Positions 34,614 to 40,129 of a DNA stretch of 40,129 bases are shown in pieces (position 1 is the stretch's first letter; each line of letters starts with the position of its first letter). A program made the translations under genes and the position numbers. The DNA comes from Pseudomonadales bacterium (GTDB lineage Bacteria > Pseudomonadota > Gammaproteobacteria > Pseudomonadales > Azotimanducaceae), in the NCBI GenBank assembly GCA_028281005.1, contig JANQKS010000026.1, positions 69,300 to 109,428 of the forward strand, given 5' to 3'. The notes beneath the pieces were generated by a model. The model was not told the DNA's origin. It saw nothing but the letters and a program-made list of their open reading frames with translations, and did no database searches.

Positions 34614-35662
34614 GCCAGCGCCTCCGCATACTGGTGTTCCGATTCTGGGGACAGGCGGTCTAACAAGATACGACTTTGGCGGTCCATCATGGGCCAACCG
34701 GCAAATGCCAAAATGGGTTCCTTGGTGGTGCCGTTCACAAAATCTTCCGCAGAAGAGATCCAGATGGCGATGGCTTTGACCGAGGCAAAAATCTGCCACC
34801 AACGAAATGTTTCACGGTCCACTGTGAACCCACTGGCGGCCTCCCAGATGGCGATGGCTTCGGCTCGCGGCAACAAGCGCCCCGCCAAAGTTGCGTCGTT
34901 GGACCACAGCGGGTCCAACGACCAAGCCAGATCTTCCAGCGGGTCGCCGATATGTGCCATTTCCCAGTCTAGGACGGCAGTGACTTCGCCCGCGTCGGTA
35001 TATAAGAAATTGCCGGTGCGGTAGTCGCCGTGCACCAAGGTGAACTGCCCTGACGGCGGCGGCAGGTTACGCTCCAGCCAGCGTATGGCGGCGGCGGCAA
35101 TGGGTTGGGGGTGCAGAGCGTCGGTTTCGATGACCTTTTTCCAATAAGCCAGCTCGTGCGCGGCGGGGTGGTCAGGTGTGTGCATAAACTTATCCACACC
35201 AAGTTCCCCCGGTGTGAGCCTGCTCAACTTGCCGAGCAGCGACCATTTTGTTTGACCCAGTTTTGCCAACACCGGCTGCATGTCCGGCTCCTCGAGCCCG
35301 GCGGGAGAGGCTTGCCCTGTGGGTATCAAAGCCATGACGGAAAAAGGCCGCTTTAACTTCCCGGCTAGCGCGTTAGGGTCTTCTTCCAGCACGATGGGTT
35401 CGGGCACCGGTACCACGCCATGACGGTGGACACACTGGTAAGTGCCGTATTCGTGGGCGCGCTCGGTATCGATGAGGCTGGAAGGCGGATCCCGCCGTAC
35501 CACCACCCCGAGTGCCTCGCCCGCTTTCAACAACTGCACCAGATAAGTTTCTCGCGATGCGCCGCCTGGAATCTGCTCGATATGTTGCAGTGTACAGTCG
35601 CAGTTCCAATGTCCCGCCATGTACTGTGCGATCAGTTCACCCGTTTGCTGCAATGCTTGCAT
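34610..35662 (-). CDS. Aminoglycoside-phosphotransferase-fold (ACAD10-type) phosphotransferase
   Basis: A 350-residue kinase-fold protein. The active-site loop is LVHGDYRTGNFLYTD, the metal-binding Asp is in AVLDWEMAHIGDPLEDLAW, and the N-terminal lobe has the ligand-binding strand IPGGASRETYLVQL. This belongs to the branch found with acyl-CoA dehydrogenases (ACAD10/11-like), which phosphorylates 4-hydroxy acids or acyl-CoAs in catabolism; antibiotic resistance is less likely. The ATG at 35662 is preceded by GGGAGGATGAAGAGC. Divergent from the SDR gene at 35769, and overlapping the helical protein gene downstream. Confidence 0.88.
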   Translation of the reverse strand: MQALQQTGELIAQYMAGHWNCDCTLQHIEQIPGGASRETYLVQLLKAGEALGVVVRRDPPSSLIDTERAHEYGTYQCVHRHGVVPVPEPIVLEEDPNALAGKLKRPFSVMALIPTGQASPAGLEEPDMQPVLAKLGQTKWSLLGKLSRLTPGELGVDKFMHTPDHPAAHELAYWKKVIETDALHPQPIAAAAIRWLERNLPPPSGQFTLVHGDYRTGNFLYTDAGEVTAVLDWEMAHIGDPLEDLAWSLDPLWSNDATLAGRLLPRAEAIAIWEAASGFTVDRETFRWWQIFASVKAIAIWISSAEDFVNGTTKEPILAFAGWPMMDRQSRILLDRLSPESEHQYAEALA

Positions 35663-35768
35663 GTGCTCTTCATCCTCCCTCGTGTAGGACAGTAACGACC
35701 TGGTTGCGGATTGCAATACGCCCCAGACCCACCTACATTGCCAGTTTGAGGAATTTGAGGGGAAGAGC

Positions 35769-36545
35769 ATGGCCTTAACGAACTTGAGTAGATCTGTCGA
35801 AGGTTACGTGGTGTTGGTCACCGGTGCCGCATCGGGGATGGGTGAAGCCACCGCCAAGTTGTTTGCAGACCAAGGTGCGAAGGTGGCGGCCGTAGACCTC
35901 AACGAGGAAGGCTTGAACCGAGTGGTCAGTGAAATTGAAGCCGCTGGCGCTCCGGTACGCGGTTGGTTGTTGGATCTGTCTGATGGCGACGCGGTGATCC
36001 GTGTTACCAACGAGGTGGCAGACCAATTTGGCGGCTTAGACATGCTGATCAACAATGCCGGGATCTCTATATTTTCCCCCATCGACGGTGAAGAATATGA
36101 AGCCGGTTGGGACAAGACCTTTGATGTGCTGCTCACCGCTCATACCCGCACCATACGCGCCGCACTTCCTTATCTACGCGAATCGAAGAATCCGCGGATC
36201 GTCAACATCGCCTCCACCGAAGGCCTTGGCGCCACCAAATTTGGTAGCCCCTACACGGCGGCGAAACACGGTGTGATCGGCTTAACCCGATCGCTAGCAG
36301 TGGAGTTGGGTGGCGAAGGCATCACCGTTAACTGCATTTGTCCGGGCCCGATACGCACCGGCATGACCGAAGCCATTCCAGAAGACCAAAAGCAAACTTT
36401 TGCGCATCGCCGCGTGGCGCTGAAACGATATGCGGATCCGGAAGAAGTGGCGCACGGCACGCTGAACTTTTGCCTGCCCGCGTCCAGCTTTATGACCGGT
36501 GCCACCTTGCCGGTGGATGGTGGTCTCACCATTAAAAACGCATAA
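35769..36545 (+). CDS. SDR-family dehydrogenase/reductase
   Basis: A 258-residue classical short-chain dehydrogenase. The cofactor motif is VTGAASGMGEA, the acidic residue after the second strand (AAVDLNEE) points to NAD(H), NNAG is present, and the catalytic residues are Ser149, Tyr162 and Lys166 (YTAAKHG). The C-terminus has PVDGGLTIKNA as usual. It oxidises or reduces a hydroxyl/keto group of an unidentified substrate. It is followed, with a 89-bp gap, by a GPH transporter and then a metallo-hydrolase on the same strand, which may form one pathway. GAGG precedes the ATG closely. Confidence 0.93.
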   Translation: MALTNLSRSVEGYVVLVTGAASGMGEATAKLFADQGAKVAAVDLNEEGLNRVVSEIEAAGAPVRGWLLDLSDGDAVIRVTNEVADQFGGLDMLINNAGISIFSPIDGEEYEAGWDKTFDVLLTAHTRTIRAALPYLRESKNPRIVNIASTEGLGATKFGSPYTAAKHGVIGLTRSLAVELGGEGITVNCICPGPIRTGMTEAIPEDQKQTFAHRRVALKRYADPEEVAHGTLNFCLPASSFMTGATLPVDGGLTIKNA

Positions 36546-36559
36546 CTCGAACGTATAAC

Positions 36560-36584
36560 AAGAACACACAGGAAGAACACACAG
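36560..36584 (+). repeat. Two-copy 13-bp-period repeat before the GPH transporter
   Basis: AAGAACACACAG occurs at 36560 and again at 36573 with one base between. It lies in the SDR-transporter gap. The copies are identical, so the duplication is probably recent. Confidence 0.7.
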
Positions 36585-36634
36585 ATAGAAACGCGTGGAC
36601 AAAGTCGTCGGCGCCGCAGTATTGCAGAGACTAT

Positions 36635-38029
36635 ATGACCAGTAGTACCCAGCGCGTTTCCTGGCGCACCATCATCGCTTACGGCGCACCCGCGGTCGGC
36701 GCGGGCTATATGTACTTGCTGCTGAGCTTGTACATGATGAAATTTGCCACCGATATCCTGCTCATTGCCCCTGCGGTCATGGGCATCATCTACAGCATGT
36801 CCCGCATCTGGGACGCGGTTTCGGACCCCTTGGTTGGGTACCTAAGTGACCGCACCACGACCCGTTTAGGTAGGCGGCGCACATGGATTTTAGCGAGCTG
36901 CGTGCCGATATCCGCAGGTTTTTACATGGTGTTTGCGCCTCCGATGACCTTAAGCGACAGTGGCTTGGTGGTGTGGACAGCCATCGCGGTGATCGGCTTC
37001 TACTCCGCCATGACATTGTTTTTTGTTCCGCATTTGTCTCTCGGCGCGGAATTGTCGGATGACTACCACGAGCGCAGCCGCATGTTTGGCGCGCGGCATT
37101 TTGCCTACATCCTCGGCTCTATCCTCTCCTTGGTCAGCTTGTATTTCCTCATCAACGAAGAGTATGCAGAAGGCGGCAATGTGCGTGAGCTGGCCGGTGA
37201 GTTGGGTATTTTGGCCGTGGTCATCATGTTTGGGCTGGTGCTGTTTGCCGTGGCGCGACTGCGGGAGCGTCCGGAGTTTCAAGGTCGGGCTAATGCCAGC
37301 CCCATCAAAGCGTTTAAAGATGTGTGGCAAAACCCCCATGCGCGCCTGCTGTTGGTGGTGACCTTTATAGAACACGTCGGCAGCTCCGCCATTGCGGCGC
37401 TCACGCTGTATGTCACCCATTACGTGGTGGGTGCGCCCACCTGGGCGCCGCTGATCATCTTTGCTTACATGCTGCCTTCCAGTGCTTCGGTGCCGCTGTG
37501 GCTGCCGTTGTCACGCCGCTTTGGCAAAATTAAGGTGTGGTTGGGCGGCATGTTGTTGACCGGTGTGTCCTTCGGCGCCATGTTTTTGTTGCCCTATATC
37601 GAAACCGTAGAGATGCGCCTGACTTGGATTATCTCTATGGCGGTGTTGGCTGGATTGGCCAATGGCTGCGGTGGCACGATTGGGCCCTCGGTGACTGGTG
37701 ACGTGATCGACTATGACGAACATCTCACCGGCGAGCGCAAAGAGGGCGCGTACTTTGCGGCATGGAACTTTGTGCAAAAAGGTGCCTTGGGTGTGATGTT
37801 GCTGCTCACCGGGTTTGTGTTGGAATTCTCCGGCTTTGTGCCCAATGAAGAGCAAACCATGACCGTGAAGATGGCCATGGTGACGCTGTACGGTCTGTTT
37901 CCGCTGGTGTGTTATCTGATTGGCGCCGCCATGTTCACCCGCTTTAAACTGGATGAAACCGCACACGCTGAGATTCGCAGTGCGTTGGATGCCAAAGCGG
38001 CGGCCAGCCGCCAGTCCGCTGCCGGTTAG
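36635..38029 (+). CDS. GPH-family sodium/sugar-type symporter (MFS)
   Basis: A 464-residue inner membrane transporter with about twelve membrane segments. The first cytoplasmic loop has DPLVGYLSDRTTTRLGRRRTW, the signature of the glycoside-pentoside-hexuronide:cation symporter group (MelB relatives). Sodium- or proton-coupled uptake of a small, often glycosidic, substrate is expected; more distant members also take other compounds, so the substrate is open. It is 89 bp after the SDR gene and 60 bp before the metallo-hydrolase gene. The start ATG at 36635 has no strong Shine-Dalgarno. Confidence 0.92.
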   Translation: MTSSTQRVSWRTIIAYGAPAVGAGYMYLLLSLYMMKFATDILLIAPAVMGIIYSMSRIWDAVSDPLVGYLSDRTTTRLGRRRTWILASCVPISAGFYMVFAPPMTLSDSGLVVWTAIAVIGFYSAMTLFFVPHLSLGAELSDDYHERSRMFGARHFAYILGSILSLVSLYFLINEEYAEGGNVRELAGELGILAVVIMFGLVLFAVARLRERPEFQGRANASPIKAFKDVWQNPHARLLLVVTFIEHVGSSAIAALTLYVTHYVVGAPTWAPLIIFAYMLPSSASVPLWLPLSRRFGKIKVWLGGMLLTGVSFGAMFLLPYIETVEMRLTWIISMAVLAGLANGCGGTIGPSVTGDVIDYDEHLTGERKEGAYFAAWNFVQKGALGVMLLLTGFVLEFSGFVPNEEQTMTVKMAMVTLYGLFPLVCYLIGAAMFTRFKLDETAHAEIRSALDAKAAASRQSAAG

Positions 38030-38052
38030 CGGTAGTTGGAGCACACAGGGCG

Positions 38053-38086
38053 AAGGGGAAAGGGGGAAAAGGGGAAAAGGGGGAAC
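38053..38086 (+). repeat. Purine-rich AAGGGG-type tandem stretch in the metallo-hydrolase leader
   Basis: Repeated runs of four or five G with three or four A (AAGGGGAAAGGGGGAAAAGG and onward) fill 38053-38086. They end four bases before the ATG at 38090. Any of the G-rich units can pair with the 16S rRNA end. Confidence 0.75.
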
Positions 38087-38089
38087 CAC

Positions 38090-38932
38090 ATGCTGAAATG
38101 GCAGATTGGTGAGGTCAAGGTCACTCAAATTGTTGAGCTGACCACGGCGTCCTTGGGGCCGCATCTGCTGCCCCAAGCCACACCGGAAGTACTCGGTGCA
38201 ATTCCCTGGATGCATCCCTTTGTTGATGAGAACAACAAACTGCTGCTCAGCATTCACTCGTTGGTGGTCGAGTCTCAAGGTCAGACCATCATGGTGGACA
38301 CCTGCATCGGCAACGACAAACAACGTAACTACCCGCGTTGGAATATGATGCAGGGCGACTTTTTGCAGCGATTTGCCCAAGCGGGATTTAGCACCGAGCA
38401 AATTGACACGGTGTTGTGCACCCACATGCACGTTGATCATGTCGGCTGGAATACGATGCTGGTAGACGGCAAGTGGATACCCACTTTTGCCAATGCGGAT
38501 TACCTGTTTGCGGAAGACGAATGGCACCACTGGCGCGAAGAAGAGCAAGAGTACGGCCCGGTCATCGAAGATTCAGTGCAACCGATCTTTGACGCGGACA
38601 AGGCGGTGTTGGTGCCGGGAGAGCATCGCGTGACCGACGAAGTCTGGTTGGAACCCACCCCCGGACACACACCGGGACATGTCAGCGTCCATATTGCCTC
38701 TGCAGGTGAAGAAGCCGTCATCACCGGCGATATGATTCACCACCCCTGCCAGATCAGACACCCGGACTGGTCGAGCCTGGCCGATCACAACGGCGATCAA
38801 GCGGCACACACCCGTGACGCTTTTGTATCGCGTTATGCGGATCGCCCGGTCCTCATTATCGGCACCCACTTCGCAGGGCCCACCGCCGGGTACATCGTCA
38901 GCGACGGGGACACCTTCCGTTTGGACTATTAG
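38090..38932 (+). CDS. Metallo-beta-lactamase-fold hydrolase
   Basis: A 280-residue hydrolase with two-zinc-site motifs: THMHVDHVGWN with His112, His114, Asp116 and His117; PTPGHTPGHVSV; the Asp in ITGDMIHHP; and GTHFAGPTAG at the end. The pattern resembles lactonase-type enzymes (quorum-quenching AHL lactonases and related N-acyl or sugar-lactone hydrolases), but the substrate is not determined. I chose the ATG at 38090; a longer frame from 38036 would encode the purine-rich leader, which is not family-like. It may form a set with the SDR and the GPH transporter: import, oxidation to a lactone, and hydrolysis. Confidence 0.9.
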   Translation: MLKWQIGEVKVTQIVELTTASLGPHLLPQATPEVLGAIPWMHPFVDENNKLLLSIHSLVVESQGQTIMVDTCIGNDKQRNYPRWNMMQGDFLQRFAQAGFSTEQIDTVLCTHMHVDHVGWNTMLVDGKWIPTFANADYLFAEDEWHHWREEEQEYGPVIEDSVQPIFDADKAVLVPGEHRVTDEVWLEPTPGHTPGHVSVHIASAGEEAVITGDMIHHPCQIRHPDWSSLADHNGDQAAHTRDAFVSRYADRPVLIIGTHFAGPTAGYIVSDGDTFRLDY

Positions 38933-38976
38933 GTGCTGTCGGCACCCACGATGCGGCCTTGAGTTACTCGGTTGAA

Positions 38977-39063
38977 GCGCTCAGTGTTTCATACGGCGTC
39001 TGTGGCAAGGCAACCCACGCGCCAGTGCCTCTGAGCTTTTGAGACTTATTCAGTGGCTCCCTA
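38977..39063 (-). repeat. MITE-like repeat, copy 3 (one end lost)
   Basis: Read on the minus strand it starts TAGGGAGCCACTGAATAAGT and continues CTCAAAAGCTCAGAGGCACT, closely matching copy 2, then has an 8-bp insertion, then CTTGCCACAGACGCCGTATG. After CTGAGCGCT it diverges and the second terminal repeat is missing. The intact end (39063) directly abuts a broken GNAT gene. Confidence 0.8.
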
Positions 39064-39226
39064 GCCTTACCTGGGTGGATCTGCGCGTCTTTGGCCACAA
39101 CAGCAATGCCCGTGCTTGTATACCAGTCTGGGTTTTGTCGAGGTGGGTGTGCTGCGAGACCGCTTTCGTATTGAAGAGACCTCGATCGACGATGTCATCA
39201 TGACCCTGCGGGTCGATGAGCTTTAA
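39064..39226 (+). pseudogene. GNAT acetyltransferase C-terminal relic with frameshift
   Basis: One frame reads LTWVDLRVFGHNSNARA and then a frame shifted by one base reads LYTSLGFVEVGVLRDRFRIE, ending with DDVIMTLRVDEL and a stop at 39226. Together they match the last strand-helix-strand of GNAT N-acetyltransferases (RVFxHNxxAxxLYxxLGF). A one-base deletion near 39115 explains the shift. Everything upstream of the acetyl-CoA-binding part is gone, replaced by the MITE-like repeat. Confidence 0.65.
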
Positions 39227-39250
39227 GCCATCAAGCTATCTCGCAGGCTT

Positions 39251-39298
39251 TCCATCAACCCATCCATCAACTCATCTATCAACCTATTCATCAACCCA
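39251..39298 (-). repeat. Four-copy 12-bp tandem repeat at the 3' end of the DJ-1 gene
   Basis: TCCATCAACCCA (39251), TCCATCAACTCA (39263), TCTATCAACCTA (39275) and TTCATCAACCCA (39287) are contiguous. The stop codon of the minus-strand DJ-1/PfpI gene lies in the fourth unit, so the array covers the gene end and its 3' flank. Confidence 0.85.
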
Positions 39299-39914
39299 AC
39301 ATAGCTGAGTCTGCTTGATTCAAAAATTTGGCGAAAGGGTCGCTGTCTGCGTCGGTGTGCCACTGATACTCGGTAAATTCTGAAATCATGCGTGCGCGGT
39401 CGACGCCGAAGACACGCTCTATCACCGCCAGCGCCATATCTGTACCGGCAGAGACGCCGGAAGAGGTCACATACTGCCCGGCGTCCACCCATCGTGCGTT
39501 TTCCACCCAGTCCACTTTGTCACTTTGGCTGCTGGCCAGCGAAAAAAACATCTTGTTGGAGGTAGCTTGCAACCCATCCAGCAAGCCGGCCTTGGCGAAC
39601 AAAGCCGAGCCGGAACACACGCTCATGTTGATGTCGGTTTTTGGGCAGTGCGTTTTTAAGAAGGTCAGCATAGCGTCATTGGCCAACTCTGGCACCGTGC
39701 CGACACCGCCCGGCAGCAACAACATGTCGAGCTCGGGCGCGTCTTCGAAATCGTATTCCGCCAAAGTTTGTGGCCCGGCGGATGACGTCACTCCGCCTTT
39801 TTGTTCGGCGATGACAACTATCTCCAATTCTTCACCCAGACAGCCGAACATCTCCAGCGGTCCGTAGGCGTCCAACAGTTCAAAATCGTTATACAGCACA
39901 GCTCCTAGGCGCAT
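39291..39914 (-). CDS. DJ-1/PfpI family protein
   Basis: A 207-residue cytoplasmic protein of the DJ-1/PfpI glutamine-amidotransferase-like fold. The nucleophile is Cys100 in MSVCSGSALFAKAGLLDG, followed by ATSNKMFF, a pattern resembling isonitrile hydratases and related members; an acidic partner early in the chain (Asp15 or Glu21) is plausible. Without the AraC DNA-binding domain that many relatives carry, an enzymatic role (hydratase, glyoxalase or chaperone) is more likely than a regulatory one. The start at 39914 follows TAAGGA. The C-terminal tail ends in a tandem repeat. A small frame directly upstream may be in the same operon. Confidence 0.88.
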   Translation of the reverse strand: MRLGAVLYNDFELLDAYGPLEMFGCLGEELEIVVIAEQKGGVTSSAGPQTLAEYDFEDAPELDMLLLPGGVGTVPELANDAMLTFLKTHCPKTDINMSVCSGSALFAKAGLLDGLQATSNKMFFSLASSQSDKVDWVENARWVDAGQYVTSSGVSAGTDMALAVIERVFGVDRARMISEFTEYQWHTDADSDPFAKFLNQADSAMLG

Positions 39915-39923
39915 GTTGGTTCC

Positions 39924-40073
39924 TTACAGATGCAAAAAGTGCAGTGTGCGAGCAAATCCGAACCGAGTAAAGCGGCCCAGATCCCCGGATAAGCGTTTGG
40001 AGGCATCTGTTTTGCACCCCAGGCCGTTTCGATGATTGGGTTGAGGTGCTTCGGTGGGCGCACGTGCGATCAT
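39924..40073 (-). CDS. Possible 49-residue small protein between an upstream gene and the DJ-1 gene
   Basis: The frame starts with an ATG at 40073 and ends with TAA at 39924, nine bases before the DJ-1 start. Its ATG overlaps a TGA (40070-40072) that closes another minus-strand frame open to the window's right edge (it ends with DDLQIRKQHSL), giving an ATGA junction. The protein begins MIARAPTEAPQPNHRN and is basic, with two Cys-free and one Cys-containing stretch, and I recognise no family. The tight spacing is the main support; chance is possible. Confidence 0.3.
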   Translation of the reverse strand: MIARAPTEAPQPNHRNGLGCKTDASKRLSGDLGRFTRFGFARTLHFLHL

Positions 40074-40129
40074 AGGCTGTGTTGTTTGCGGATCTGCAGG
40101 TCGTCTTTGCTGTGTTTGTCCGTTGACAG

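Noticed and set aside
34610-35662. Aminoglycoside resistance gene
   Set aside because: The fold is shared, but the sequence resembles the acyl-CoA/hydroxy-acid-associated branch and the context is catabolic, with no mobile resistance elements.
38053-38086. Purine-rich stretch as a CRISPR-like or structural array
   Set aside because: Units are too short and irregular and there are no spacers; it is a simple purine tract that can act as ribosome-binding region.
37511-38548. 345-codon minus-strand frame across the GPH transporter and metallo-hydrolase genes
   Set aside because: Both plus-strand genes have clear family motifs; the antisense frame is rich in His and Gln as expected from a shadow.

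Overview
This window is a stretch of a gammaproteobacterial chromosome, moderately GC-rich. The gene order proS, aspS-yebC-ruvC-ruvA-ruvB, tolQRAB-pal-cpoB, queE-queC, tRNA-Lys is the arrangement known from Pseudomonas and relatives. The TlpA/YihY/ArsC/WrbA/DUF2069 neighbourhood is also typical of that group. A CYP153-type P450, a second P450, an amidase, a crotonase and several oxidoreductases suggest a hydrocarbon- or lipid-using, probably marine, member. I cannot fix the genus from sequence alone.

Layout. 0-4.4 kb: an internally deleted S9 peptidase remnant, a DUF442-like phosphatase, a thioredoxin lipoprotein and YihY (overlapping pair), ArsC, a MITE-like repeat, WrbA and DUF2069. 4.4-10.8 kb: a cytochrome P450, pyruvate phosphate dikinase, a lytic transglycosylase and prolyl-tRNA synthetase. 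10.8-24.2 kb: the conserved core, with an HU-like protein carrying a lysine-rich repeat tail, an FmdB zinc ribbon, aspartyl-tRNA synthetase, YebC, RuvCAB, the Tol-Pal envelope system, the 7-deazaguanine (queuosine) enzymes QueE and QueC, and a SurE-like nucleotidase. 24.2-40.1 kb: a looser accessory region with tRNA-Lys, SelO, an MDR oxidoreductase, an amidase, CYP153, a crotonase, an XRE/MmyB regulator facing a DUF2834 membrane protein, a phosphotransferase with an overlapping helical partner, an SDR/GPH-transporter/metallo-hydrolase set, and a DJ-1/PfpI protein. Four gene relics (ISL3 transposase, DUF3187, Rieske oxygenase, GNAT) lie in this last part.

The most unusual content is not a single gene but repeat structure. 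(i) A MITE-like family is present in three copies; one has perfect 24-bp terminal inverted repeats whose ends carry TA, one abuts a broken GNAT gene, and one appears to supply the ribosome-binding site of wrbA. (ii) A separate 117-bp element with 32-bp inverted repeats sits inside the tol operon between tolA and tolB. (iii) Short tandem arrays with units of about 9-13 bp recur exactly at gene boundaries (before yebC, ruvB, DUF2834, the GPH transporter and the metallo-hydrolase, and at the 3' ends of proS and the DJ-1 gene), several of them carrying the Shine-Dalgarno sequence. (iv) A three-half-site palindromic operator lies between the XRE/MmyB regulator and DUF2834. I see no CRISPR array, prophage or recognisable defence system.
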